DNA of 64,000 bases from Mesorhizobium sp. WSM3860 (GTDB lineage Bacteria; Pseudomonadota; Alphaproteobacteria; Rhizobiales; Rhizobiaceae): contig NZ_NSGF01000002.1 of the NCBI RefSeq assembly GCF_002294995.1, forward strand, positions 372,001 to 436,000, written 5' to 3'. Shown piece after piece: positions 27,392 through 36,079 of this stretch; position 1 is the stretch's first letter; every line of letters begins with the position of its first letter. A model generated the notes under the pieces. The model was not told the DNA's origin and did no database searches. It was given only the letters and a program-made list of their open reading frames with translations. The translations under genes were made by a program, and so were the position numbers.

Positions 27392-27825
27392 GACTTTGTT
27401 CCGTCTGGTCTTTGCCCGTCCGGTCTGGGCACGCTGGTTCTGAGATGGCGTGGCAAGTCGTCCGGCATATGCAGGAAAGGAAGCTGCTCGCGCACATGCG
27501 CATGCAGCGCCGGCCTGAAATAGGCGGGCATATCCATGGCGCCGAGCGTGAAGTAAATATGGCCGGTCAACCGCTCGTCGCTATAGGCGATCGGCGAGCC
27601 GCAGATGCCGCAGAACGAGCGCGCCACCGGGCCGTTGCGGTAGCTCTTCAGCGACTTGCCTTCGAGCGCGATCTGGTCGGCCGTGAAGCCGATGAAGGCC
27701 GACACCGGCGCCCCGCTGGCGCGCCGGCAATCGCCGCAATGGCAATAGCTGATGTGGTGCGGCTCGGCTGACGCCTCGAACCGCACCGCACCGCAGCGGC
27801 AGCCCCCGGTGTGGGGAGCGGTCAT
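27388..27825 (-). CDS. GFA-family (Mss4-like fold) zinc protein
   Basis: 145 residues. The zinc-binding cysteines are in [23 protein letters not shown] and [12 protein letters not shown], the full set of the glutathione-dependent formaldehyde-activating (GFA) fold. Many members do not act on formaldehyde, so the activity is open. It lies within the pheS-pheT operon: its start overlaps the pheS stop by 4 bp and its stop overlaps the pheT start by 4 bp, so all three are coupled. Confidence 0.9.
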   Translation of the reverse strand: MTAPHTGGCRCGAVRFEASAEPHHISYCHCGDCRRASGAPVSAFIGFTADQIALEGKSLKSYRNGPVARSFCGICGSPIAYSDERLTGHIYFTLGAMDMPAYFRPALHAHVREQLPFLHMPDDLPRHLRTSVPRPDGQRPDGTKS

Positions 27826-28919
27826 GTGGAAAGGCCTCCGAACAGCGTCGGCATGTCGAGCGGCCGGAAGCCGTAATGCGACAGCCAGCGCACGTCGGCG
27901 TCAAAGAAGGCGCGCAGGTCCGGCATGCCGTATTTCAGCATGGCGATGCGGTCGATGCCCATGCCCCAGGCAAAGCCCTGGTATTCGTCGGGATCGAGCC
28001 CGCCGTGACGCAGCACGTTGGGATGCACCATGCCGCAGCCCAGGATCTCCATCCAGTCGGAGCCTTCGCCGAAACGCACTTCGCCCGGCCGCGAGCGGTC
28101 GCACTGGATGTCGACCTCGAGGCTGGGCTCGGTGAACGGGAAGAAGGACGGCCGGAAGCGCATTTTGACGCTCGGCACTTCAAAGAAGGCCTTGCAGAAT
28201 TCCTCCAGCACCCACTTCATGTTGGCGATGTTGGCTGATCTGTCGATCACCAGCCCCTCGACCTGATGGAACATCGGCGAGTGCGTGGCGTCCGAATCCT
28301 GCCGGTAGGTCTTGCCGGGGATGACGATGCGGATCGGCGGCTTCTGCTGCTCCATGGTGCGGATCTGCACGGGCGAGGTGTGCGTGCGCAAAAGCTTGCG
28401 CTCGCCCTTCTCGTCCGGCTGGAAGAAGAAGGTGTCGTGCATCTCGCGCGCCGGATGTCCCTCAGGGAAGTTGAGCGCGGTGAAATTGTAATAGTCGGTC
28501 TCGATGTCCGGACCTTCGGCGATCGCGAAGCCAAGGTCGCCAAAGATCGCCGCTATTTCGTCGATCACCTGGCTGATCGGATGGATGCGGCCGCGCTCGG
28601 CCGGCGACTGGCGCACCGGCAGCGTCACGTCGACGGTCTCGGCGGCGAGCCGGGCGGCGATCGCCACATCCTTCAGTTCCGCCTTGCGCGCAGTGAGTGC
28701 CTCGGTGACGCGGTTCTTCAGCCCATTGATCGCCGGGCCCTTGACCTGCCGCTCCTCGGCGCTCATGGCGCCGAGCGTCTTCAGCATCTCGGAGACCGAG
28801 CCCTTCTTGCCCAGCGCCGAGACGCGCACAGCCTCGATGGCCTGCTCGTCGGCCGCGGCCGCGATGTCGGCCATCAAAGAAGCTTCAAGGGTTTCAAAAT
28901 TTCCAGCGGTGGCGTTCAC
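27822..28919 (-). CDS. pheS: Phenylalanyl-tRNA synthetase alpha subunit
   Basis: 365 residues from GTG 28919. A coiled-coil N-terminus ([22 protein letters not shown]) precedes the class II catalytic core: motif 2 [14 protein letters not shown], the conserved HQVEGLVID, and motif 3 [18 protein letters not shown] prefer GTG 28919 over TTG 28943 because relatives start close to this point and GAGAGAG is suitably spaced. It pairs with PheT. rplT upstream ends in a terminator, so pheS probably has its own promoter. Confidence 0.97.
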   Translation of the reverse strand: MNATAGNFETLEASLMADIAAAADEQAIEAVRVSALGKKGSVSEMLKTLGAMSAEERQVKGPAINGLKNRVTEALTARKAELKDVAIAARLAAETVDVTLPVRQSPAERGRIHPISQVIDEIAAIFGDLGFAIAEGPDIETDYYNFTALNFPEGHPAREMHDTFFFQPDEKGERKLLRTHTSPVQIRTMEQQKPPIRIVIPGKTYRQDSDATHSPMFHQVEGLVIDRSANIANMKWVLEEFCKAFFEVPSVKMRFRPSFFPFTEPSLEVDIQCDRSRPGEVRFGEGSDWMEILGCGMVHPNVLRHGGLDPDEYQGFAWGMGIDRIAMLKYGMPDLRAFFDADVRWLSHYGFRPLDMPTLFGGLST

Positions 28920-28988
28920 GGCGAAACTCTCTCGATCGGGCAACCACCGGGGGTCCGGTGCGTCACCAATTTGTTTGCATCAGGCACA

Positions 28989-29022
28989 AGAAAAACCCGC
29001 GCCAGCCGTGCCAGCGCGGGTT
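28989..29022 (-). terminator. Intrinsic terminator after rplT
   Basis: On the minus strand a stem AACCCGCGC/GCGCGGGTT with a loop of about 11 nt is followed by TTTCTTG. It lies about 40 bp after the rplT stop. Confidence 0.8.
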
Positions 29023-29060
29023 CCCCAAATCAGAATAGCGAATGCTTGGGAAGCGCTGGC

Positions 29061-29462
29061 TTAGGCGACAGCGCTCTCAAAAGCATTCGGCGTGGTGTTC
29101 TTCAAATATTCGAGCGCGACCTTGGCCTTGGCCACAAGCGCTGCGAAAGCCTGCGGCTCGTGGATGGCCATGTCCGAAAGGACCTTGCGGTCGATCTCGA
29201 TGCCGGCCTTGTTCAGGCCGTCGATGAAACGGCCATAGGTCAGGCCGTGCTCATGCACCGCCGCGTTGATACGCTGGATCCACAGCGCGCGGAACGAGCG
29301 CTTGCGGTTCTTGCGGTCGCGATAGGCGTACTGCAGCGACTTCTCCACCGCCTGCTTGGCGATGCGGATGGTGTTCTTGCGACGGCCGTAGAAGCCCTTG
29401 GCGGCTTTCAGGACCTTCTTGTGCTTGGCGTGGGCGGTAACGCCTCTCTTTACGCGTGCCAT
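29061..29462 (-). CDS. rplT: 50S ribosomal protein L20
   Basis: 133 residues beginning [19 protein letters not shown], with the conserved [21 protein letters not shown] and [19 protein letters not shown] segments. L20 is an early assembly protein of the large subunit and a known translational repressor in enterics. It follows rpmI by 39 bp. Length is slightly above E. coli L20 because of a C-terminal extension usual in alphaproteobacteria. Confidence 0.98.
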   Translation of the reverse strand: MARVKRGVTAHAKHKKVLKAAKGFYGRRKNTIRIAKQAVEKSLQYAYRDRKNRKRSFRALWIQRINAAVHEHGLTYGRFIDGLNKAGIEIDRKVLSDMAIHEPQAFAALVAKAKVALEYLKNTTPNAFESAVA

Positions 29463-29501
29463 GTCATGATCTCCTTAAAACGCTGTTCCGGACCGAAATG
29501 C

Positions 29502-29705
29502 TTAGAGGCCGTTCGGCAGAAAATTCTTGATGACCTTCTTGCCGTCCGGTTCAGCCAGAACCATCGTGCCGCGGGCATCGCGAATGAACTTGTTGGAACG
29601 CTTGATCATGCCGTGGCGCTTGCCGGCGGCAGCCGACAACACCTTGCCGGTGGCGGTAATCTTGAACCGCTTCTTGGCGGCCGATTTGGTCTTCATCTTG
29701 GGCAT
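29502..29705 (-). CDS. rpmI: 50S ribosomal protein L35
   Basis: 67 residues starting [20 protein letters not shown] and ending IKNFLPNGL, a full match to L35. A longer in-frame reading from 29840 has no L35-like sequence in its extra part. It precedes rplT. The usual infC-rpmI-rplT order is broken here by a methyltransferase-like gene. Confidence 0.98.
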   Translation of the reverse strand: MPKMKTKSAAKKRFKITATGKVLSAAAGKRHGMIKRSNKFIRDARGTMVLAEPDGKKVIKNFLPNGL

Positions 29706-29781
29706 TTTGCTACTCCGTATTGTGGCGCACCATCGCGCTTCTTTTCTCGCTTCGGGCCGACCAAAGCCCGAAAAGCAAATG

Positions 29782-29813
29782 AAACCGCCACGGCATGCCC
29801 TGCCGGGCGGTTT
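29782..29813 (-). terminator. Probable terminator after the methyltransferase-like gene
   Basis: Stem AAACCGCC/GGCGGTTT with GC-rich inner pairing. On the minus strand it is followed by CATTTGCTTTT, a weak U-tract, so termination may be partial. It separates 29888-30535 from rpmI. Confidence 0.5.
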
Positions 29814-29887
29814 TCTTGGAACGGCGGTCCTATAGATCAAAGATGGCGCGGGCGCAACACCTCACGCCATGCGACGCGCTGTCCCGT

Positions 29888-30535
29888 TCAGGGCAGCGTG
29901 AACCACACCGGCAGCACGCCCGACTGCTGCGCGCCGTCGATCAGTTCGAAGGCCGGCAGCGCCACCAGGAACACCAGTCCGTCGAGCAGCGTGTTCAAGA
30001 GCAGACGCGGCTTGAAGCTGCCAGTGTCGCCTTCCTGATAGAGTGAGAGTTTCGGAAAGAAGCGCGGCACCCGCGCCAGATAAGCTTTGTAGGGAGCGCC
30101 GAGCACTTCCTTGAGATAGCGCTCCTCGCGCAGGATGACGATGTGGAACGCGCCGGCGCAAAGGACCGCGAAGAGGATGATGCCGGAAAACGAGCCGATC
30201 TGCGCGCCCACGCCGGCTGCCGCCACGGTCGAGAACAAATAGAGCGGATTGCGGGTGATCGAATAGGGCCCGCCGGTGACCACTTCGGAGGATTTGCGGC
30301 CGCCGATATAGAGCGTCGACCACAGGCGCCCGACGATGCCGAGAAAGATCAGGAGCACGCCGAACATCTCGATCGTCTCGTGCACGGGCGTCTCGGGAGG
30401 GAACGTCGACTGGCCGAACAAGAGTGCCGCAAACAGCACCACGATGAGCACGGCCAGCACGATGCGGCGCATATACTGATAGCCGCCCAACCCTTCTATC
30501 TGGTTGTCGGTCGGGATCTTCGTTTCATCGACCAT
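29888..30535 (-). CDS. Isoprenylcysteine carboxyl methyltransferase-like membrane protein
   Basis: 215 residues with several membrane helices (IVLAVLIVVLFAALLFGQ, MFGVLLIFLGIVGRLW, SGIILFAVLCAGAFHIVIL). The ICMT/PEMT-type core is present: GPYSITRNPLYLFSTVAAAG and, later, EERYLKEVLGAPYKAYLARVPRFFP. This pattern binds S-adenosylmethionine in the family. The acceptor is unknown; bacterial members often act on lipids. It lies between infC and rpmI on the same strand, interrupting a usually contiguous translation operon. Confidence 0.85.
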   Translation of the reverse strand: MVDETKIPTDNQIEGLGGYQYMRRIVLAVLIVVLFAALLFGQSTFPPETPVHETIEMFGVLLIFLGIVGRLWSTLYIGGRKSSEVVTGGPYSITRNPLYLFSTVAAAGVGAQIGSFSGIILFAVLCAGAFHIVILREERYLKEVLGAPYKAYLARVPRFFPKLSLYQEGDTGSFKPRLLLNTLLDGLVFLVALPAFELIDGAQQSGVLPVWFTLP

Positions 30536-30562
30536 GGCCAATCCGATCGTCGTGTTTTGCTC

Positions 30563-30650
30563 GCGATCGGGAAAACCCGATCGTCGAATGGGCTCGCGAT
30601 CGAGGACTCGATCATCGAGTAGCCGGCGATCGGATAGAAAAACAGGCGCC
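30563..30650. repeat. Cluster of CGATCG-centred palindromes
   Basis: CGATCGGG-AAAA-CCCGATCG is followed by TCGCGATCGAGG and ACTCGATCATCGAGT, then GGCGATCGG. The repeated GATC-containing hairpins fill much of the 30536-30813 gap between infC and the methyltransferase-like gene. They could slow transcription between the two, or be repeat debris. No gene was seen in this gap. Confidence 0.5.
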
Positions 30651-30813
30651 CCGCCGATCGTCGGGACGCGGTGCGCGGCAATTCAGGCGGATTTTGGAGC
30701 ACCAAGCAGCGCCCGCCGGTCAATTCTCTTTCTCGAAACCGTGATCGACGCGACAGTTTGCGGCGGTCGCGCCGAAATGGCTCCAGGACGGAAAGGAAAC
30801 GTGAGGCGCACCG

Positions 30814-31350
30814 TCAGCGGGGCGCCAGCACCATCATCATCTGGCGGCCTTCGAGCTTCGGCTCGGCCTCGACCTTGGCGATCGGCGCGACTTCCTCGCG
30901 CACCTTGTTCAGGAGCTGCATGCCGAGCTCCATGTGCGCCATCTCGCGGCCGCGGAAGCGCAGCGTCAGCTTGACCTTGTCGCCTTCCTCGAAGAAGCGC
31001 CGCACGGCCTTCATCTTGGTCTCGTAGTCATGGCTGTCGATGTTCGGGCGCATCTTGATCTCCTTGATCTCGATGACCTTCTGGTTCTTGCGCGCCTCGG
31101 CCGCCTTCTTCTGATTGGCGTATTTCAGCTTGCCGAGATCGAGGATCTTGACGACGGGTGGCTGCGCGTTGGGCGATATCTCGACGAGATCGAGCCCGGC
31201 CTCTTCGGCCAGCAGCAGCGCGTCGTTGATGGAAACATCGCCGCGGTTCTGGCCGTCGGCGTCGATAAGCTGGACCCGGGGCACCCGGATGTCTCGATTG
31301 GAGCGCGGACCGTCCTTGGTGGGTGCCGCTGCTTTGAAAGGTCTGCGAAT
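30814..31350 (-). CDS. infC: Translation initiation factor IF-3 (probable AUU start)
   Basis: 178 residues when started at ATT 31350, close to the 180 of E. coli IF3. The N-domain includes [21 protein letters not shown] and [18 protein letters not shown]; the linker is Lys/Arg rich ([12 protein letters not shown]); the C-domain contains [16 protein letters not shown] and [21 protein letters not shown] (31365-31360) sits 9 nt before ATT. The only upstream alternative is TTG 31380, which would add ten residues with no family similarity. AUU starts are the hallmark of infC autoregulation in E. coli, where IF3 discriminates against its own start codon. Confidence 0.95.
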   Translation of the reverse strand: MRRPFKAAAPTKDGPRSNRDIRVPRVQLIDADGQNRGDVSINDALLLAEEAGLDLVEISPNAQPPVVKILDLGKLKYANQKKAAEARKNQKVIEIKEIKMRPNIDSHDYETKMKAVRRFFEEGDKVKLTLRFRGREMAHMELGMQLLNKVREEVAPIAKVEAEPKLEGRQMMMVLAPR

Positions 31351-31412
31351 GGTCGTGGTCTCCTCGGCCGTTTCGTTCAAGGTTCTTTAGATTCAAATAG
31401 GTGGACGCGCCT

Positions 31413-31439
31413 ATGTGGTGAGCGCGCGGCCGGAGTCAA
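31413..31439 (-). promoter_or_regulatory. Possible promoter of infC
   Basis: TTGACT (31439-31434) followed after 17-18 bp by ACATAG/CATAGG on the minus strand, about 65 bp upstream of the infC start. The -35 is strong and the -10 weak. Confidence 0.4.
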
Positions 31440-31563
31440 TAGCACAGCCCCGCCAGGAAATCACCTCCAAGCTTGCGATTGCCTGCACCAAGCAAAGAAA
31501 AGGTGCGAGCACTTTTCCGCGAACCGCCGGATGTGTCAAAAGACCGGCGGGAAGGACGAGGTC

Positions 31564-32334
31564 ATGAACGCCAGCGCACCAGTTTTCATCGACGTGGACG
31601 GAACGCAGATCGCTGTCAGGCAGGCGCCGGGCTCAGCGCCGGGCATCGTCTGGCTGGGCGGTTACAAGTCCGACATGCTGGGCACCAAGGCCGAGGCGCT
31701 GTCGGCCTGGGCGAGCCGCGAAGGCCGGGCCTATCTGCGCCACGACTATTCCGGCCACGGCGAATCGGGCGGCGAATTCGCCAAGGGCACGATCTCGAAA
31801 TGGCTGGCCGAGAGCCTCGCCGTCTTTGACCGCTTCAGCAAGGGCAAGCAGATCCTGGTCGGCTCCTCCATGGGAGCGTGGATTGCGCTGCGCATGGTGC
31901 AGGAGTTGCGCAAGGCCGGTGACGACCGCATCGCCGGCCTAGTGCTGCTTGCGCCGGCGCCCGACTTCACCGTCGAGCTGATCGAGCCGGTGCTGACCAA
32001 GGCGCAGAAGCGCGACCTTTCGAAAAAGGGATTCTTCGAGGAACCCTCCGACTATTCCGCCGAGCCCTATATCTACACGCGCGCGCTGATCGAGGACGGC
32101 CGCGCGAACCGAGTGATGACCGGGCCGATCGACACTCATTGCCCGGTGCATATCCTGCAGGGCCTGGCTGATCCGGACGTCCCGTCCGGCCATGCGCTGA
32201 AGCTCGCCGCACTGCTGCCGGCCGATGACGTCACGCTGTCTTTGATTCCCGACGGCGATCATCGCCTCTCCCGCCCGGAGGATCTCGACATGCTCAAGCG
32301 CGCCGTCGGCGACCTGATCCAGCGGGTTTCGTAA
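31564..32334 (+). CDS. Alpha/beta hydrolase (ABHD10-like)
   Basis: 256 residues. Nucleophile elbow VGSSMGAW (Ser102), oxyanion region GIVWLGGYKSDM, and a C-terminal His in PDGDHRLS (about residue 233); the acid is probably the Asp in QGLADPDVP. The arrangement resembles the ABHD10 acyl-protein thioesterase group. The substrate is not inferable. It ends 2 bp before the BenE gene, so the two are probably cotranscribed. Confidence 0.87.
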   Translation: MNASAPVFIDVDGTQIAVRQAPGSAPGIVWLGGYKSDMLGTKAEALSAWASREGRAYLRHDYSGHGESGGEFAKGTISKWLAESLAVFDRFSKGKQILVGSSMGAWIALRMVQELRKAGDDRIAGLVLLAPAPDFTVELIEPVLTKAQKRDLSKKGFFEEPSDYSAEPYIYTRALIEDGRANRVMTGPIDTHCPVHILQGLADPDVPSGHALKLAALLPADDVTLSLIPDGDHRLSRPEDLDMLKRAVGDLIQRVS

Positions 32335-32336
32335 GC

Positions 32337-33479
32337 ATGCGCATTTCCATCCCGATATCCGCCTTCGTTGCCGCCATCGTCGGCTTTGGCGGCACGCTGG
32401 CCATCGTCATTGCCGCCGCCAAGGCGATCGGCGCCACCCAGATCGAGACCGCGAGCGGGGTGACGGCGATCTGCCTGGCCATGGCCATCGAATGCCTGTG
32501 GCTGTCCTGGCGCACGAAAATGCCGGTCATCACCGCCTGGTCGACGCCGGGCCTAGCGCTGATCGCGGCCTCCAGCGGCTTCACCATGGCGCAAGCCGTC
32601 GGCGCCTTCATCGTTACCGGCATCCTTTTGATCGCCACCGGCCTGTTCAAGCCGTTGACCCGGCTGATCGCGCAGATTCCGGCCTCGGTGGCGTCCGGCA
32701 TGCTGGCCGGCATCCTGGTCGGCTTCGCCATCAACGCGGTCAAGGCCATTCCCGCCGATCCGTGGCTGATCCTGCCGCTGATCGCCGCCTTCTTCGTCAT
32801 CCGGCTGTTCAACCCGGCGGTTTCGGTCCTCGTCGTGTTGATCGGCGGCGGCCTTGCCGCCTTCCTCACCGGCCGTGTCGGCGGCCTGCCGGCGCCGGAA
32901 CTGTCGACACTGACGCTGATTGCGCCGCATTTCACCGTTTCGGCGATCATCGGCCTGGCCTTGCCGCTCTACCTCGTCACCATGGCCTCGCAGAACCTCT
33001 CCGGTCTCGCGGTGCTGAAAGCCGCCGGCTACCACCCGGAACCTGGCCCGCTGATCGGCGTCACCGGCCTTTTCTCGCTGCTTTCGGCGCCGTTCGGCGC
33101 CTCGACGACCAATCTGGCGGCGATCTCGGCGGCGATCTGCACCGGCCCGGATGTCCATCCGGATCTCGCCGAGCGCTGGAAGACCGGGCCGTTCTATGCG
33201 CTCGCCTATCTGGTCTTCGCCATCTTCGGCGCTTCGCTGGTGGCGATCTTCGCCGTCCTGCCGCAGAGCCTGATCGTGCTGGTCGCCGGCCTGGCGCTGA
33301 TGGCGCCTTTAGCCAACGCACTGTCGATCGCGCTTCACGACGCGGGCGAGCGCATGCCGGCCACGGTCACCTTTGCGGTGACCGCTTCGGGGCTCACCTT
33401 GTTCGGCGTCGGCGCGGCTTTTTGGGGGCTGGTCGCCGGAATGTCAGTGCTTTTCCTCGAGAAACTCAAAAAGCGATAA
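32337..33479 (+). CDS. BenE-family transporter (benzoate/H+ symporter-like)
   Basis: 380 residues with about 11-12 hydrophobic helices. Typical BenE features are ITAWSTPGLALIAASSGFTMAQAVGAF near the N-terminus and LFSLLSAPFGASTTNLAAISAAICTG in the middle. The family imports benzoate in Acinetobacter, but most rhizobial members are not tied to benzoate degradation, and no aromatic-catabolism genes are nearby. It follows the hydrolase by 2 bp. Confidence 0.88.
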   Translation: MRISIPISAFVAAIVGFGGTLAIVIAAAKAIGATQIETASGVTAICLAMAIECLWLSWRTKMPVITAWSTPGLALIAASSGFTMAQAVGAFIVTGILLIATGLFKPLTRLIAQIPASVASGMLAGILVGFAINAVKAIPADPWLILPLIAAFFVIRLFNPAVSVLVVLIGGGLAAFLTGRVGGLPAPELSTLTLIAPHFTVSAIIGLALPLYLVTMASQNLSGLAVLKAAGYHPEPGPLIGVTGLFSLLSAPFGASTTNLAAISAAICTGPDVHPDLAERWKTGPFYALAYLVFAIFGASLVAIFAVLPQSLIVLVAGLALMAPLANALSIALHDAGERMPATVTFAVTASGLTLFGVGAAFWGLVAGMSVLFLEKLKKR

Positions 33480-33595
33480 TCATTTCAGGCCTTTCGCCGG
33501 TTTTGGCCGGATTTGCCTTGAATCGCCGATTTCGCCTTCCCATTTCGATTCCACGCAGCCGGTTTGGCTGTCTCCAACGGAAGGATTGGGAGAAA

Positions 33596-34078
33596 ATGAA
33601 CACAAGTGCATTGATCCGTCCGGCCTGGACGCCGGCGACCATCGCGCTGATGGTGATCGGCTTCATGGTGTTCTGGCCGCTCGGCTTCGCCATGCTCGCC
33701 TACATCATCTGGGGCGACCGGCTCGAAGGGTTCAAGCGCGATGTCAACCGCGCCACCGACGGCATCTTCGCCGGCTGCCGCCGCGGCTCGGAGAAGGCCG
33801 CCCGCTGGGGCCATGGCTCGTCCCGCACCGGCAACGTCGCTTTCGACGACTGGCGCGAGAAGGAACTCGAGCGCCTCGCCGAGGAGCGCCGCAAGCTCGA
33901 CGAGATGCTGAACGAGTTCGACGAGTATGCCCGCGAGTTGCGCCGTGCCAAGGACCAGGAAGAGTTCGACCGCTTCATGGCCGAGCGCAACAAGCGGACC
34001 GCGCCGACCACGACGAGTGGTCCGACCGGAGCGACGGGGCCGAAGCGCGGCAAGGGGTCGAACCTCCTTGACGACTGA
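33596..34078 (+). CDS. DUF2852 domain protein
   Basis: 160 residues, a family restricted largely to alphaproteobacteria and without known function. One membrane span near residues 15-38 (IALMVIGFMVFWPLGFAMLAYII) is followed by a basic segment and a long charged coiled coil (WREKELERLAEERRKLDEMLNEF). The Thr/Gly-rich tail is low complexity. GGGAG precedes ATG 33596. Confidence 0.85.
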   Translation: MNTSALIRPAWTPATIALMVIGFMVFWPLGFAMLAYIIWGDRLEGFKRDVNRATDGIFAGCRRGSEKAARWGHGSSRTGNVAFDDWREKELERLAEERRKLDEMLNEFDEYARELRRAKDQEEFDRFMAERNKRTAPTTTSGPTGATGPKRGKGSNLLDD

Positions 34079-34108
34079 GCCCCAATCATAAGGCTGGGCC
34101 CGACATGC

Positions 34109-34140
34109 GGCGTCGCGCGAGCGGCGCCGTTTCTTTTTTG
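34109..34140 (+). terminator. Intrinsic terminator after the DUF2852 gene
   Basis: Stem GGCGTCGC/GCGGCGCC (one G-U pair) with tetraloop GCGA, followed by GTTTCTTTTTTG. Confidence 0.8.
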
Positions 34141-34197
34141 TTCTCCATGTAGCCTCACTCCACTGGTCGTTTTTCTCGAATCGCGTATCGTCCAGCC

Positions 34198-34956
34198 ATG
34201 ACCCTCGGCTTCTTTCGCAATCTGACCAAGCCAGAACCCAAGCCCGTCGTCGAGCGCGAGCATTGCGTCGCCGGCCGCACCCTGCCGCTCAAAATCGTCG
34301 AGAGCGCGAGGGCTCGGCGGTTGACACTGCGTATCGATACCGGCGGCCAGGGGTTGCGCATAACCGTGCCGCCCGGCCTGCGTCGCGGCGAGGTGGAGAA
34401 GTTCCTCGACCGCCATCAGGACTGGCTGGAGCAGCGCCTGGCCAAGGTGCCGATGCGCCCGCAGGTGCGGCCCGGCATCAAGATCCCGATCCGCGGCGTG
34501 CCGCACCGCATTGTCCATGAGCCGGCCAAACGCGGCACCGTCACCATCGCGCGCGACGAGCGCGGCCCGCTGCTCATTGTCCATGGCGAGCGCGTCCACC
34601 TGCCGCGCCGCATCGCCGATTACCTGAAACGCGAGGCCAGGCGCGAGATCGAGAAGCTGGTGGTCAAGCACACCGAGGCGATCGGCAAGCGCGCCAAGGC
34701 GATCCGCTACAAGGATACCTCCAGCCGCTGGGGGTCATGCACCTCGGAGGGCAATCTCTCCTTCTCGTGGCGCATCATGATGGCGCCGCCGCCGGTCATC
34801 AATTACCTGGTGGCGCATGAGGTCGCGCATCTGAAAGAGATGAACCACGGCCCGAAATTCTGGAAGCTGTGCGAAAAGCTCTGCCCCGATACCGACCGCT
34901 GCAAGGACTGGCTGAAGCGCAACGGCGGCGCGCTGCAGGCGATCGTGTTTGAGTAG
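34198..34956 (+). CDS. YgjP/SprT-like metallopeptidase (DUF45)
   Basis: 252 residues. The zinc motif HEVAH (207-211) is followed by a third His at 217 in MNHGPKFW, the WSS/SprT-like pattern. DTSSRWGSCTSEGNLSFSWR upstream is the family hallmark. Many bacteria carry one such putative metal-dependent hydrolase with no defined substrate. No signal peptide is seen, so it should be cytoplasmic. Confidence 0.9.
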   Translation: MTLGFFRNLTKPEPKPVVEREHCVAGRTLPLKIVESARARRLTLRIDTGGQGLRITVPPGLRRGEVEKFLDRHQDWLEQRLAKVPMRPQVRPGIKIPIRGVPHRIVHEPAKRGTVTIARDERGPLLIVHGERVHLPRRIADYLKREARREIEKLVVKHTEAIGKRAKAIRYKDTSSRWGSCTSEGNLSFSWRIMMAPPPVINYLVAHEVAHLKEMNHGPKFWKLCEKLCPDTDRCKDWLKRNGGALQAIVFE

Positions 34957-34999
34957 GCATCGCCGTGGCGCCGTATGGCTGGCGGCCCACCAAAACCGC

Positions 35000-35218
35000 T
35001 CAATCGTCATTCGCCGCGTTGAGTTCCTCCGGCCGTAGCCCTTCCTCGCTCGCATGCGGCCACGGCAAAAAATTCCGGTCGAAGGCGTCGCTGCCGAAAT
35101 AGTCGAGCGCCCGGTGCGCCTCGGCGCCGTTGAAAGCGGACTTGTCCATCAGATGCGCGATCACCTCGCGCGCCTGCGCGATCTTCTGCCTGAGTTCGGC
35201 GATGGTCCTGTCGGTCAT
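35000..35218 (-). CDS. Small conserved-looking hypothetical protein
   Basis: 72 residues, hydrophilic and helical at the N-terminus (IAELRQKIAQAREVIAHLMD), ending in an acidic tail. I do not recognise the family. It is convergent with the upstream metallopeptidase and divergent from trpF. The codon pattern looks like its neighbours, which supports it as a real gene. Confidence 0.6.
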   Translation of the reverse strand: MTDRTIAELRQKIAQAREVIAHLMDKSAFNGAEAHRALDYFGSDAFDRNFLPWPHASEEGLRPEELNAANDD

Positions 35219-35328
35219 GATCTTCCTGCTCCCGCCTGTGTCCCTATTCGAAAGGTAGCGCTTTCCGTTCGCCCGGCAACGGCATGCTTTTTCTCGACTC
35301 TTCGGCCGTTTCGTGCCAATCCCGCGCC

Positions 35329-35988
35329 ATGACGCTCGACATCAAGATCTGCGGATTGAAGACCGACGCCGCGATGGCCGCTGCCCTTGCCGGCGGGGCC
35401 AGCCATGTCGGCTTCATCTTCTTTGCCAAAAGCCCGCGCTTCGTCGATCCGGCCGAGGCCGGCGGTCTGCGCCAGGCGGCCATCGGCAAGGCCAAGGCGG
35501 TCGCCGTCACCGTCGATGCCGATGATGCCTATCTCGACGAGATTGTTGCGAAGATGCAGCCGGATATGCTGCAGTTGCATGGTTCCGAAACGCCGGCGCG
35601 GGTGGCCGGGCTCAAGACCCGCTACGGCCTGCCGGCGATGAAGGTGCTGTCGGTCAGCGAAGCCGCGGATCTCGAGCGGATAAAGCCCTATGTCGGCATT
35701 GCCGACCGCTTGATGTTCGACGCCAAGCCCCCCAAGGGATCGCAGTTGCCGGGCGGCAACGGCGTCGCCTTCGACTGGCGCATCCTTGCCGGCCTTGACG
35801 CCGGCCTCGATTACATGCTTTCCGGAGGGCTCAACGCCGCCAATGTCGGTGATGCCCTCAGACTGGCCAATCCGCCCGGAATAGACATCTCCTCCGGCGT
35901 GGAGAGCGCTCCGGGCATCAAGGATCCGGCGCTGATCGAGCAGTTTTTCCGGGCCGTCAGGGCCGCGCGCGACGACCGCGCCGCCTGA
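35329..35988 (+). CDS. trpF: Phosphoribosylanthranilate isomerase
   Basis: TIM-barrel enzyme of tryptophan synthesis (PRA to CdRP), 219 residues. The N-terminal KICGLKTDAAMAAAL carries the catalytic Cys and GASHVGFIFFAKSPRFV follows; the catalytic Asp is in VAVTVDAD. The C-terminus has YMLSGGLNAANVGDAL and GIDISSGVESAPGIKDP. It heads trpF-trpB-trpA, with a REP-like palindrome in the 91-bp gap before trpB. Confidence 0.96.
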   Translation: MTLDIKICGLKTDAAMAAALAGGASHVGFIFFAKSPRFVDPAEAGGLRQAAIGKAKAVAVTVDADDAYLDEIVAKMQPDMLQLHGSETPARVAGLKTRYGLPAMKVLSVSEAADLERIKPYVGIADRLMFDAKPPKGSQLPGGNGVAFDWRILAGLDAGLDYMLSGGLNAANVGDALRLANPPGIDISSGVESAPGIKDPALIEQFFRAVRAARDDRAA

Positions 35989-36005
35989 GGAAGTTTTCAA
36001 AACCC

Positions 36006-36053
36006 GAGCATGTCCGGATAAGTGGGAACCGGTTTTCCGATAAGGACATGCTC
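36006..36053. repeat. REP-like palindrome, copy 3
   Basis: Arms GAGCATGTCC/GGACATGCTC around AAGTGGGAACCGGTTTTCC, between trpF and trpB. The inner segment is a diverged form of the AAGTGTGAAGCGGTTTTC motif of the other copies. Confidence 0.75.
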
Positions 36054-36079
36054 AGAAGTAAAGACTCAGGAGATCGGCG

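Noticed and set aside
28266..30038. 590-codon open frame on the plus strand across pheS, rplT and rpmI
   Set aside because: It spans three certain genes and their terminator in antisense; composition is that of a shadow frame.
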